A DNA stretch of 64,000 nt, from NCBI GenBank assembly GCA_016713365.1, contig JADJPG010000020.1, positions 1 through 64,000 of the forward strand. The letters are read 5' to 3'. The position numbers and the translations under genes are program-made. Positions 17,234-27,851 of this stretch are shown here, piece by piece. Position 1 is the stretch's first letter; each line of letters starts with the position of its first letter. The stretch is from Verrucomicrobiota bacterium. Lineage in GTDB: Bacteria; Verrucomicrobiota; Verrucomicrobiia; Limisphaerales; JADJPG01. Under the pieces are notes generated by a model that saw only the letters and a list, made by a program, of their open reading frames with translations, had not been told where the DNA came from and did not search any database.

Positions 17234-18217
17234 TCAGACAAACTGCGGATGCCGGAGCAGTCGCTCCAAAGTCGTCGGCTGAAGCGGAGCCTGACGATAA
17301 ACTGGTTCCCACATCGGCTCTGCGCTGCCCGAACGCCGGGCGCGCTCCAACCAGTCACGACCCAGCAATGACGGCACAAGGTCACGAGCATTCGCGGCAA
17401 TCGTAGTTTCTTCCTTCCTGCCGGTGGCGGGTCCGGATCCGACGAAGAATCCTGCCAGGAGCAACGACACCCTGAGCATGGTGCTCCGGGAATACGTCGG
17501 CATCGCGCAAGGACGGGAGGGAGCCAACAGCCGAAAAACATTCGCCAGTAATGGCGCCGTCCACATCGCCGGGTTCTTCGCCGGTGACCAAGGATCGAAC
17601 ACAACCACGTGGGGCTTCGCGAAGAGCGGCGCTGAATCACTCTGCATCAGCACGGGAAAATCGCCGACGTGCAGTTCCCAGCGCACGGATTGTGTTCCGT
17701 TCCGAAACTCGACTCGCCGCTCAGTGATCAGTTTCTCCACTTCGTGTTCGTAACCGGCGAAGTAGCCCAGAGCCGAGCTGGCTTGGAGGGCAAATCGAAG
17801 CGGCTCCAAAGTGTGCTCGAAGCTGATCAAGTGAAGGTGATTGGAAAATTCACGACTGGCGCGAAGGATTGTCAGCGCGTTCGCCGCAGCTCCAAGGCCG
17901 ACGTCCCAGATCACAAACTCGCCGTCCCATTCGCGCTGTCGATCCAGCAGACGCAATTGTCGAACGTAGAGTTCCTCCGCCTCAGCGGCGGGACCCAAGC
18001 CTGGATGCATCGTTTCGCCATGCTCGGTGGAATGGACGCTGTGAGCTCCATTGCGGAGCTGGACGAGCTTGTAAGATTCCGGAGCGGACACGGGTGGAGT
18101 TTGCGCCTGAAGAAAGGTTGCAACGCAACGAATTCTTTCGCTGGCTGGCCTGACTTCGATCGTCAGCAAACTAGTTGCTTGGCGCGTCAGCGTCCTCCTG
18201 TTTACTCTCCTGCGCAT
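17234..18217 (-). CDS. MnmC-type SAM-dependent methyltransferase-domain protein
   Basis: A protein of up to 327 residues. The entry motif VQLRNGAHSVHSTEHGETMHPG and EAEELYVRQLRLL match the methyltransferase half of MnmC (Methyltransf_30). A SAM-binding segment IWDVGLGAAANALTILRA, FDPWSPAKNPAMWT and a C-terminal GSGPATGRKEETTIA follow. The FAD oxidase half of classical MnmC is absent, so this is a stand-alone methyltransferase, probably finishing mnm5-type wobble uridine in tRNA. The first ATG at 18217 collides with the divergent regulator start at 18216, so the true start may be a later codon. mnmG is also in this window. Confidence 0.75.
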   Translation of the reverse strand: MRRRVNRRTLTRQATSLLTIEVRPASERIRCVATFLQAQTPPVSAPESYKLVQLRNGAHSVHSTEHGETMHPGLGPAAEAEELYVRQLRLLDRQREWDGEFVIWDVGLGAAANALTILRASREFSNHLHLISFEHTLEPLRFALQASSALGYFAGYEHEVEKLITERRVEFRNGTQSVRWELHVGDFPVLMQSDSAPLFAKPHVVVFDPWSPAKNPAMWTAPLLANVFRLLAPSRPCAMPTYSRSTMLRVSLLLAGFFVGSGPATGRKEETTIAANARDLVPSLLGRDWLERARRSGSAEPMWEPVYRQAPLQPTTLERLLRHPQFV

Positions 18218-18695
18218 GGATCCTTTGCTGAAGCTCCTTCACGACAACGCCGCTCTCAAGCCAGCACAACTGGCGGCCATGCTGAACATCCCCGAGGCCG
18301 AAGTGGTGGCGAAGATCAAGGCTTACGAAGCCGGAGAAATCATCCTCGGTTATCGCACGGTGCTGAACGAAGAGAAGTTGAACCGGGAGATCGTTCGCGC
18401 CGTGATCGAAGTGAAAATCACGCCGGAGCGGGGTGGAGGGTTTGATCGACTGGCAGAACGCATCGCCAAGTACGGCGAGGTGGAAAGTTGCTACCTGATG
18501 TCCGGCGGGTACGATTTGATGGTGGTGGTCCAAGGGACGAACCTGCGGGAGGTGGCAACGTTTGTCTCCGAGAAGCTCGCTACGATCCAGGGAGTCATCT
18601 CGACCGCGACGCATTTCATGCTTAAGCCCTACAAGCAACAGGGTGTACTGATGAAGCGCGAGGTGAACGACGAGCGTCTCGCGGTCTCGCCATAA
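18216..18695 (+). CDS. Lrp/AsnC-family transcriptional regulator
   Basis: A 159-residue protein. The N-terminal winged helix-turn-helix (LLHDNAALKPAQLAAMLNIPEAEVVAKIKAYE) is followed by a RAM (Lrp) domain with CYLMSGGYDLMVVVQGTNL and FVSEKLATIQGVISTATHF. Family members sense amino acids or related metabolites. It is divergent from the methyltransferase gene with overlapping start positions. No target is evident from the sequence. Confidence 0.88.
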   Translation: MDPLLKLLHDNAALKPAQLAAMLNIPEAEVVAKIKAYEAGEIILGYRTVLNEEKLNREIVRAVIEVKITPERGGGFDRLAERIAKYGEVESCYLMSGGYDLMVVVQGTNLREVATFVSEKLATIQGVISTATHFMLKPYKQQGVLMKREVNDERLAVSP

Positions 18696-18721
18696 TTATT
18701 CTAACTCGGGGCGTTGGTGCT

Positions 18722-19430
18722 TCACCAGAAGTGCCATTCGTTGCGGGCCACGATGTAGATGCCGAGGAGGCAATTCGTAATCGCGTGGGCCGTCATCGCT
18801 TCCCCGAGATTTTTCTTCCAGCAGACCAAACCCTGATAGGCCGCAGAGCAAAGAATTCCGGCCAGCCATTCATTGTGGGCAAAGCCGAAAATCAGGGCGG
18901 TCAATGCGAACGGCTTCCAAGAGAACTGGCCGAGACTGACGGATTGGAAATCTGGCTTGGCAATCCAGCGATACATGAACGAGCGGTAGAACGCTTCTTC
19001 AAGGGGCGGAACGACAAGCGTCGACCCGAGGATTCGGGCTCCCACGAAGAACCAGCCCAGTGCCGAGCCTTCCCCGAATTGGAAGAATGGATTCCACGGT
19101 AACGGAGGTTTCTCCGGCGGCTTGCTGAGGCCAAGCTTCATCCACAACTCCTGTTGCTTTGGAACGAGGGAATCTAATCCGACCCAGATCGCAAGCACTC
19201 CGACGCCAACCAACACGGCAGCTATACTGAACTTCCATCGCATCTCGGTGACAAAGGGCCATGCCCACCAAAGGAGAACCGCGCCAATCAGGCTCTTAAT
19301 GGGTGTAGCCCCAATAGCGTCCTGATTCCCCGAACTGGCCTTGGAGAAAAGTTAGGATCAGGAAGATCCCAAAAGGAAGAACGCGAGCGAGCGCAGGAGA
19401 CGACGCGAATTTGGCAGCAAATGGATTCAT
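18722..19430 (-). CDS. Exosortase-associated CAAX-type (CPBP) membrane protease, one frame disruption
   Basis: From the ATG at 19430 the first frame reads MNPFAAKFASSPALARVLPF, then FLILTFLQGQFGESGRYWGY, and stops at 19296. A second frame continues PIKSLIGAVLLWWAWPFVTE and the full CPBP domain: PLEEAFYRSFMYRW (EE-x3-R motif), FGFAHNEW and a terminal HAITN. Removing one base at 19304 joins them into about 235 residues, the length and layout of the CAAX-type proteases that travel with exosortase/PEP-CTERM systems. The likely role is proteolytic processing of sorted proteins in the inner membrane. The next genes on the same strand, GspB- and ExeA-like, support this. Confidence 0.75.
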
Positions 19431-19496
19431 CACCGCGCCAGTGGGAAGAAAGGTGGTGAAGTATCTGCCCGGGCGCGGAGGGGATTTACGCGGAGA

Positions 19497-20126
19497 TTAG
19501 CGCAGCGTCAACACTTGGGTCTGCGTCCCGAGATCCAGAACGACGCTTCGTTGGTCGATCGACTTCACTTTGGCGTCCGCCACCGTATCGCCGACAAATA
19601 CCGTCTTCGAGTTAATCACCGCTGAAGGACTCGATGGCCGGTAGAAGATTCCCTGCAACCTGAAGCGATTCGCAGCCGGAATCTCCCGGGCCGAAACGGG
19701 CAACGCACCGCCCGTTGACGGAATCATTGACTGGGCAACCTGAACTGGTGACGAAGGTTCGACCGCTAACTTTGGGGTCGGTCCATCGTTTAATGCGAAT
19801 TGCCGGTTCGACGGAATGGGCAATTCGGCACCTGCCGTAGGCGGCAAATCTGCGGGTTCTTCTGTGGCCAACTCCCGCGCTTGAGCAACGATCGCCTTGG
19901 GTTGAAGAACCTGAGCAACGCCACCTTGGCGGGCACCATCCCAACCTTTGAACATGAACCAGAATGCTCCGCAAATGACGAACAGTAGGACGGGCGTGAA
20001 ATAGTTCGGAATCCCCACGGCACGGTGCGGCGGCGCAGGCTCCATGGGTTGTTCGTTGGCCGGCGTTGGATTGGTCGCCGGCTGTGCTTGCGTGGCTCGC
20101 TTCAGTGCGTCGTTGATCAGGCTCAT
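19497..20126 (-). CDS. GspB-like type II secretion-associated protein
   Basis: A 209-residue protein. It starts with MSLINDALKRATQAQ, the typical opening of GspB/ExeB-type partners, followed by one membrane segment (YFTPVLLFVICGAFWFMF) and a Pro/Ala-rich linker. The C-terminal domain (RFRLQGIFYRPSSPSAVINS...VFVGDTVADAKVKSIDQRSVVL) is a T2SSB beta-domain. It overlaps the ExeA-like gene by 4 bases (ATGA). Together these usually support an outer-membrane secretion or polysaccharide/exosortase system. Confidence 0.8.
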   Translation of the reverse strand: MSLINDALKRATQAQPATNPTPANEQPMEPAPPHRAVGIPNYFTPVLLFVICGAFWFMFKGWDGARQGGVAQVLQPKAIVAQARELATEEPADLPPTAGAELPIPSNRQFALNDGPTPKLAVEPSSPVQVAQSMIPSTGGALPVSAREIPAANRFRLQGIFYRPSSPSAVINSKTVFVGDTVADAKVKSIDQRSVVLDLGTQTQVLTLR

Positions 20127-20938
20127 ATATCAATCGTTCCTTCTAACTCGCGAATCGCCCGGCCGACCAAGCGGTAGTCAATTTGACCCCGTTGCTCGAC
20201 GAAGCCCGCAAGCAGGCATTTGTCACACACGGCATTGACCAGCCGCGGTATGCCCTTCGAATAGCAGAAAACCCGCCAGAGGGCGCCGAAGGTAAACTCC
20301 GGCGCGCTTCTTGCCCCGGAGACGCTCAGGCGATGCTGGACGTACTGACCGATTTCCGCCCGTTTTAGCGGGCTCAAATGGTAGCGGACGGTAATGCGCT
20401 GCCGGAGCTGGCGCAGGGCAGGATCGTTCAGGCGATCGCGCAATTCGGGCTGACCCATCAGCACGATCTGCAATAGCTTACGATCGTCTGTCTCCAAATT
20501 GGACAGGAGCCGAACTTGCTCAAGAAGGTCATTCGTGAGGTTCTGAGCCTCGTCAACGATCAGCACGGCCTCGCGGCCTTCGTCGACTTGGCGAAGAAGA
20601 AAGAGATTGATCTGCTCCAGCGTCTCCAAGCGATCCAAATCCCGAACATCCAGTCCGAACTCCATGGCGATGGCGCGCATCAACTGATCGGCGTCGAGGA
20701 TGGGGTTCAAGATTAGCGCGGTGGAGTAATTGTTGCCCAGCTGGCTGAGCAAGGCCCGGCAAAGTGTGCTTTTGCCAGCGCCCACCTCCCCAGTGATCTG
20801 GACAAAGCCTTTTCGTTCACGGATGCCGTAAAGCATGTGATTCAAGGCCTCACGATGCTTTCCGCCGTAATAGAGGAACCGCGGATTCGGCGTGATGCTG
20901 AATGGCGGTTCGGTCAATCCGTAGTAGTCCAAATACAC
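20123..20938 (-). CDS. ExeA-like AAA ATPase (exosortase/secretion-associated)
   Basis: A 271-residue protein. It starts MYLDYYGLTEPPFSITPNPR, the hallmark of ExeA and XrtA-associated ATPases. Walker A is GEVGAGKSTLCRAL, Walker B is AVLIVDEAQNL, and an arginine-rich sensor region follows (LRQRITVRYHLSPL). ExeA with its GspB/ExeB partner drives assembly of the secretin across the peptidoglycan. It is coupled to the GspB-like gene by an ATGA overlap. Confidence 0.88.
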   Translation of the reverse strand: MYLDYYGLTEPPFSITPNPRFLYYGGKHREALNHMLYGIRERKGFVQITGEVGAGKSTLCRALLSQLGNNYSTALILNPILDADQLMRAIAMEFGLDVRDLDRLETLEQINLFLLRQVDEGREAVLIVDEAQNLTNDLLEQVRLLSNLETDDRKLLQIVLMGQPELRDRLNDPALRQLRQRITVRYHLSPLKRAEIGQYVQHRLSVSGARSAPEFTFGALWRVFCYSKGIPRLVNAVCDKCLLAGFVEQRGQIDYRLVGRAIRELEGTIDI

Positions 20939-21079
20939 GCAAAGCTTCTTAGCAGGGACTTTGCCGAACGGTCATCCCGTCGTCTAACGGACCTCGGCAA
21001 CACCGCTTACACAACGACGCGTTTCACCTCACCACGAATTTCCCTCCCGTCCCCGCCCGCCTTTGCTACAAAGCATCGC

Positions 21080-21733
21080 ATGCCGAAATGGCTCAAGACC
21101 ATCATCGCGATTCTGCTCCTTCCCATTTGCGCAGGAGCCATCGGAGCTTTGGTTCGAGTGCTGCGACTGACTGGCGGATCGGAGGCGTTTTGGGTCGCGT
21201 TTATGGGCGGCGCCGCCTGCTGGCTCATCGTTTTCCTCCTCCTGCCCAAGCCAATGCTGATCTATGTCTTCGGACACGAGCTCACGCACGCGCTCTGGAC
21301 CTGGCTGTTTGGCGGACGAGTAAAGAAGTTCAAGGCCTCCGCGAAGGGAGGGCACGTCGTGATCTCAAAAAGCAACTTCCTCATCGTGCTTGCTCCATAC
21401 TTTTTTCCACTCTACGTCGTTCTTTTGGTCGGATTGTTCGCCATCGGCCACCTTGTCTTCGGGTGGAACCGCTTCATGCCTTTGTTTCACCTCCTCGTTG
21501 GTGCCGCGTACTCGTTTCACGTCACATTGACCTGGCACATCCTGCAAACGCGTCAATCCGACATCACCAGCCAAGGCTACCTCTTCTCCGGCGTCATCCT
21601 CTTCCTCGGGAACATCACCGCGCTCCTGATTGGACTGCCGTTGCTAACGGCCAAGACTACGGTCACCACAACCTTGGTCTGGTGGCTGCAAGAGTCTGGA
21701 GCCGTTTTCATCCGCTTGTCGCACCTGCTTTGA
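21080..21733 (+). CDS. M50-like integral membrane zinc metalloprotease
   Basis: About 217 residues from the ATG at 21080 (MPKWLKTIIA). It has several membrane helices; the zinc motif HELTHALWTWLFGG is flanked by hydrophobic helices, and VLAPYFFPLYVVLLVG matches the substrate-side region of intramembrane metalloproteases. This is a small, divergent site-2-protease-like enzyme of unknown substrate. The ORF extends back to 20837 but that part is not homologous. Confidence 0.65.
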   Translation: MPKWLKTIIAILLLPICAGAIGALVRVLRLTGGSEAFWVAFMGGAACWLIVFLLLPKPMLIYVFGHELTHALWTWLFGGRVKKFKASAKGGHVVISKSNFLIVLAPYFFPLYVVLLVGLFAIGHLVFGWNRFMPLFHLLVGAAYSFHVTLTWHILQTRQSDITSQGYLFSGVILFLGNITALLIGLPLLTAKTTVTTTLVWWLQESGAVFIRLSHLL

Positions 21734-21752
21734 ACGCACCAAAGTGAGAGCG

Positions 21753-21781
21753 TTGACTTGGTTTGCATCGGAAAATATAGT
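21753..21781 (+). promoter_or_regulatory. Sigma-70-type promoter for fur
   Basis: A -35 TTGACT at 21753-21758 and a -10 TATAGT at 21776-21781 with a 17-base spacer. Transcription would start around 21787-21789, right at the preferred ATG of the Fur gene at 21788. Confidence 0.7.
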
Positions 21782-21787
21782 CATTTC

Positions 21788-22270
21788 ATGCCATCGCCCG
21801 GCAAAGTCGCAGCCAAAGAAAAGTTCCTCGCGTTTCTCGAGGGAAAAAGCCTGCGCATGACCGCGCAGCGCATGGCGATCATCGATACCGTCTTCAATAC
21901 CGAGGAACATTTCACAGCTGAGCAACTGTTGGAGTGGGCGCGCCAAAAGGACAAATCCGTCTCGCGAGCGACCGTCTACCGCACGCTGCCGCTGCTGACC
22001 GAAAGTGGGCTGGTCCACGAGATGGATTTCGGGAAGGACTACAAGTTCTACGACCCGAACTACGCGGAGCATCCCCACCACAACCACATCATCTGTAATG
22101 ACTGCGAAAAGATCGTGGAGTTTGAGAGCGAAAAGATCGAACGGCTCGAAAGTGAAATTAGCCAGAAGCTTGGATTCTCAGTGAAAACGCAGCGTCTCCA
22201 AATTACCGGAGCGTGCGAACAGATGAAGAAATCCGGTAACTGCAAAAATCGGGCAATTCAGTGCAAGTGA
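21788..22270 (+). CDS. Fur-family metal-responsive regulator
   Basis: A 160-residue protein. The N-terminal winged helix (RMTAQRMAIIDTVF, VSRATVYRTLPLLTESGLV) is followed by a metal-binding dimerisation domain (HPHHNHIICNDCEKIVEFES) and ends with a second Cys pair region (GACEQMKKSGNCKNR). I placed the start at 21788 (MPSPGKVAAKEK). The ORF start at 21758 lies inside the promoter, so it is unlikely. The subtype (Fur, Zur or PerR) cannot be fixed by eye. Confidence 0.9.
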   Translation: MPSPGKVAAKEKFLAFLEGKSLRMTAQRMAIIDTVFNTEEHFTAEQLLEWARQKDKSVSRATVYRTLPLLTESGLVHEMDFGKDYKFYDPNYAEHPHHNHIICNDCEKIVEFESEKIERLESEISQKLGFSVKTQRLQITGACEQMKKSGNCKNRAIQCK

Positions 22271-22639
22271 ATGTCGGCTTTAGAAGACCACTCAATTAAG
22301 TGATTGATCGCAGTTACCCGTCGTTTTCGGTTCTACTGTTGACTAACCTCATATTGATTTCTGTGGTCCAGAAGTAGTAGATCCGAAGAGAACTAGAGGT
22401 TTCGGAGAAACGTCGGAGGAATTTACAATCTTGGAAAAACTGTGACACAAAAACTGTTCAGAAAGACAGTAACTGTGTTGTTAGATGCTCATGTTAAGCA
22501 TCTTAAAACTAGGATTAAACTTCCAACGCCCGGCGGCACAAAAATGCCAACCGAGAGCACCTTGATTGCGTGGAGCCTGTCACCCGAGACGTAAACGTTT
22601 GCTAGTCAAGGTGAAGAAATAACCAAAATCAGAAAACAA
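22271..22639. other. AT-richer intergenic region
   Basis: A 370-base gap between fur and the broken VPDSG-CTERM gene. It is richer in A and T than its surroundings and has short inverted motifs but no clear RNA gene. It probably holds the promoter of the next gene; nothing else recognised. Confidence 0.4.
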
Positions 22640-23307
22640 ATGAAACGATCACTACTAAGTGCTCTACTGCTTCCGCAGCCATTCTCTCGGGCGCCCTCAT
22701 CCAACGCTAGCTACCATTACCGCTTACGAACTCATTAAAGACACAGTCACGGTGCAATATCCTCGGAACTTAGCTCAGACCGGAACAACGGGAGTTCTAC
22801 AGCCACCGAAACCAGCGACTCGCCCATTATCTCTCAGAACAACATCGACAGTGATTTCGGTCAAGTGGGATTCTGACACCGTTAAGTACTCATCGGTTGG
22901 ACTGGCTCACACACGGAACTTTAACTGGCGCTCTTTTGGAGATCACAGCTCGAAGTGTTGATACCCTAATCGCAGATACGGTTAGCATTGTGCTCAGTGG
23001 TCCTGACTTTTTGTTGGGAAATCTTACTTCAGGTAACGGATTATCATCGTTCATCGTGGCTCTCAGCTACCTCGACAATGATTCGTTGACGATCGAAATC
23101 GACAAGAGCAACGCCAGCGGCAGTGGTCGGAATCGCATCGACGCCGATAAGATTGAAATCGTTAGTTCCAAACTTTCGGTAACTTGGGAAACCGCACCAA
23201 GCCCGACTAATCGCGTTCCGGATGGCGGTGCCACCTTGGCGCTCCTTGGTTTCGGCCTGATGGGTATGGCCGCCTGCAGCCGCAAGCTCGGTTCCAAGAA
23301 AAACTAG
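22640..23307 (+). pseudogene. VPDSG-CTERM sorted surface protein, frame-disrupted
   Basis: The ATG at 22640 opens MKRSLLSAL, which continues in another frame as ASAAILSGALI, a signal peptide. A third frame carries ATITAYELIKDTVTVQY to about 22960, and another resumes from about 22900 through LTGALLEITA to the end. The C-terminus is a sorting signal: a VPDGGATLALLGFGLMG motif, a hydrophobic helix and a basic tail (CSRKLGSKKN), the VPDSG-CTERM type recognised by exosortase (Gly in place of Ser). At least three frame changes are needed. This is either a decayed gene or several indels; the ends are well defined. It would be a substrate of an exosortase encoded elsewhere. Confidence 0.7.
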
Positions 23308-23397
23308 AGTTCCCAGCTGGGGAATTCAGTAGTCGGTAGAGCGTCGACCTCAGCCTCGAAGAAGCCCTACTGCAAGACTCCTTTCATTCAGCAACAC

Positions 23398-23432
23398 AAG
23401 ACCCGCCAAAGTTGGCGGGTCTTTTCCTTTTT
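23398..23432 (+). terminator. Intrinsic terminator after the VPDSG-CTERM gene
   Basis: A perfect 11-bp stem, AAGACCCGCCA (23398-23408) with TGGCGGGTCTT (23413-23423), a 4-base loop and a T-rich tail (TTCCTTTTT). It separates the sorted-protein gene from mnmG. Confidence 0.9.
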
Positions 23433-23467
23433 ACAGACGGTCGAGCCCCGACTATCCATTCTGTCAT

Positions 23468-25510
23468 TTGAGGGATTCGGTTGCGGTAGACACTTCGTCT
23501 GTTACTATCCGTCACGTGTTCATTTACCCGAAAATGTACGAGGTGATCGTGGTGGGTGCGGGCCACGCCGGAGTGGAGGCGGCGGTCGCAGCAGCGCGCA
23601 TGGGTTGCCAGACACTTCTGCTCACCACCAACCTCGATACGATCGGCCAGATGTCCTGCAACCCGGCCATCGGCGGCTTGGCCAAGGGACATCTGACTCG
23701 CGAGATCGATGCGCTGGGCGGGGAGATGGGACGAAACACGGACATGACGGGTCTTCAGTTCCGGATGTTGAACACGAAGAAGGGCCCGTCCGTTTGGGCG
23801 CCACGCGCACAGTGCGACAAGAAGGCTTACCAGTTCCGGTTAAAGTGGATCTGCGAACGCCAACCCAATCTTGATTGCAAACAGGGACAGACACACCGGC
23901 TTTTGGTGAGAGACGGCCAAGTCTACGGTGTGGAGACGGCATTGGAGGTTCAGTATCACGCAAAGACCGTGGTCGTGACGACGGGCACCTTCTTGCGGGG
24001 ATTGATGCACATTGGAGCTAATCAGCAATCCGGAGGTCGCGCGGGCGAAGCGGCAGCGATGGGATTGTCCGGCTCGCTCAATGAGATCGGGATCGAGCTT
24101 GGGCGCCTGAAGACAGGCACGCCGCCGCGTTTGGTGCGTGGATCGATTGATTTCACGAAAACCGCCGAACAGCCGGGTGACGAACCGCCCCCGTGGTTCA
24201 CCCATTGGAAGGATGACTTGTGGAACGACGAATTGTTCCATGTGGAACATTCCAAAATGCGGAGCGCAGAACGAAGAACTGGAAATGAGATATACCCTCC
24301 GGGCTCCATCCTCGAACAGAACGGTAGTCAGCTCCCGTGTTACATCACTTACACGACGGAGAAGACGGCGGAGTTGATTCGCGCAAACTTGCACAAGTCG
24401 CCGATGTATTCAGGCGTCATCGAAGGAGTGGGGCCGAGGTATTGCCCAAGCATCGAAGACAAGATTGTGAAGTTTGCGGAAAAGGAGCGTCATCAGATCT
24501 TCCTAGAGCCGGAAGGCATTGCCACAGATGAGATTTATGTGAACGGGTTCTCAACATGCCTCCCATACGAAGTTCAGGTCGCGATGGTTCGGACCATCAT
24601 TGGTTGTGAGCACGCGGAAATCATGCGCCCGGCCTACGCGGTCGAATATGACTTCGCATTTCCCACTCAACTCCACCCAAGCCTGGAGGCGAAGGCTTGC
24701 TCTGGACTTTTTCTCGGTGGCCAGATCAATGGTACCTCGGGATACGAAGAAGCCGCAGCTCAGGGCTTGATAGCCGGAATCAATGCCGCACGCAAAATTC
24801 AGGGAAAGGAACCGGTCATCCTCCGGCGCGATCAAGCATACATCGGCGTGCTCATAGATGATCTCGTTACCAAAGGTACGATCGAGCCTTACCGCATGTT
24901 CACCTCCCGGGCTGAGTATCGACTTCTCCTCCGCCAGGACAATTGCGATCTGCGGCTGTCGGATCTCGGCCGGGAAATCGGTCTATTGCCTGAGCGCAAC
25001 TATCGACAATTCCTTGCAAAGCGGGATGCGATTGCCACCGAATTGGCCCGACTGCACAACACTCGCGACGGTAAAGAAACCCTCGCTCAACTCGTGCGTC
25101 GGCCAGAGGTCACTTACCAAACGCTTCCTCAAGCCCGTACCGATCTCGCGCCAGAAGTGGTCCAACAAGTCGAGATCGCGCTGAAATACGAGGGCTACAT
25201 TCAACGCCAGGAAGTCGAAGTCGAAAAGTTCAAAACACTCGAAGACAAGCAGATTCCGGCGTGGGTCGACTACGAAACTGTCCACAGCCTGCGCAAGGAA
25301 GCACGGCAAAAGCTTGGGAAGATTCGACCCGCAACCATCGGCCAAGCGTCCCGCATATCGGGGGTATCTCCATCTGATGTCAGTATCCTCCTTGTCTGGA
25401 TGAAGCGCGGTCCAAGTCCGAAAGTGGGTTCCGAGCCCGATCAGTCATGTGCTGCTTCTGAGCATTTAGATGAGCCCAACGCTCACAATTCCTGTTGCGG
25501 TGATCTATAA
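23468..25510 (+). CDS. mnmG: tRNA uridine 5-carboxymethylaminomethyl modification enzyme (GidA)
   Basis: A 680-residue FAD protein that, with MnmE, modifies U34 of certain tRNAs. The FAD motif VVGAGHAGVEAAVAAARMG opens the fold. CNPAIGGLAKGHL, GRLKTGTPPRL and GTSGYEEAAAQGL are conserved, and the SRAEYRLLLRQDN region is typical. I suggest starting at the ATG at 23534 (MYEVIVVGAG); the track start at 23468 adds 22 unsupported residues. The insert around ELFHVEHS overlaps a parS-like site. A second parS-like palindrome lies just past the stop. The C-terminal tail beyond SDVSILLVWMKRG (about 35 residues) is unlike other GidA proteins. Confidence 0.95.
   Translation: MRDSVAVDTSSVTIRHVFIYPKMYEVIVVGAGHAGVEAAVAAARMGCQTLLLTTNLDTIGQMSCNPAIGGLAKGHLTREIDALGGEMGRNTDMTGLQFRMLNTKKGPSVWAPRAQCDKKAYQFRLKWICERQPNLDCKQGQTHRLLVRDGQVYGVETALEVQYHAKTVVVTTGTFLRGLMHIGANQQSGGRAGEAAAMGLSGSLNEIGIELGRLKTGTPPRLVRGSIDFTKTAEQPGDEPPPWFTHWKDDLWNDELFHVEHSKMRSAERRTGNEIYPPGSILEQNGSQLPCYITYTTEKTAELIRANLHKSPMYSGVIEGVGPRYCPSIEDKIVKFAEKERHQIFLEPEGIATDEIYVNGFSTCLPYEVQVAMVRTIIGCEHAEIMRPAYAVEYDFAFPTQLHPSLEAKACSGLFLGGQINGTSGYEEAAAQGLIAGINAARKIQGKEPVILRRDQAYIGVLIDDLVTKGTIEPYRMFTSRAEYRLLLRQDNCDLRLSDLGREIGLLPERNYRQFLAKRDAIATELARLHNTRDGKETLAQLVRRPEVTYQTLPQARTDLAPEVVQQVEIALKYEGYIQRQEVEVEKFKTLEDKQIPAWVDYETVHSLRKEARQKLGKIRPATIGQASRISGVSPSDVSILLVWMKRGPSPKVGSEPDQSCAASEHLDEPNAHNSCCGDL
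24234..24249. promoter_or_regulatory. parS-like ParB-binding site within mnmG
   Basis: TGTTCCATGTGGAACA differs by one base from TGTTCCACGTGGAACA, a recognised form of the ParB target. Encoded in the gene as FHVEH. Degenerate centre, so weaker than the copy at 25512. Confidence 0.6.
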
Positions 25511-25511
25511 C

Positions 25512-25527
25512 TGTTCCACGTGGAACG
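25512..25527. promoter_or_regulatory. parS-like ParB-binding site downstream of mnmG
   Basis: TGTTCCACGTGGAACG contains the perfect 14-bp palindrome GTTCCACGTGGAAC. It lies directly after the mnmG stop codon. Chromosomal parS sites cluster near the replication origin, and mnmG is a frequent neighbour of origins and par genes, though no parA or parB is visible here. Confidence 0.65.
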
Positions 25528-25763
25528 AATCGTATAGAATTCACAGGTATTTGCTGGCAAGCTACTTACGTCTGAGGCGCATTAAAGTGTGCCGGGAATG
25601 AGTCAAGTGAGCCAATTAATGCGCCATTACGGCCCACATCGGCAGTGTTTTACAGACTTCGATCAAGGGAATAAATACACAAGTAACTTGCCCAAAGGCT
25701 CTTATAACAATAGTCAAGCTGTGGCACCACCGCTGCTAGGTAGAAATCAAATAGATTTCTTAT

Positions 25764-27708
<1,945 letters not shown>

Positions 27709-27851
27709 CCGAATTCAGAAACGCGAAGTTCCAGAAGAAACCTTCAGGGCTTCGCTTTCTGCATTAACGACAAAACCAATTTTCCCATCGCGAGTGCGAC
27801 GGGACTTAATTCGACCGAAATCGAAAACAACAAACAAAACAACACGCAACT

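Noticed and set aside
25528..25763. CIRCE or heat-shock operator upstream of dnaK
   Set aside because: No TTAGCACTC-N9-GAGTGCTAA repeat and no convincing sigma-32 promoter was found in the gap, nor in the gap ahead of groES at 27709-27851.
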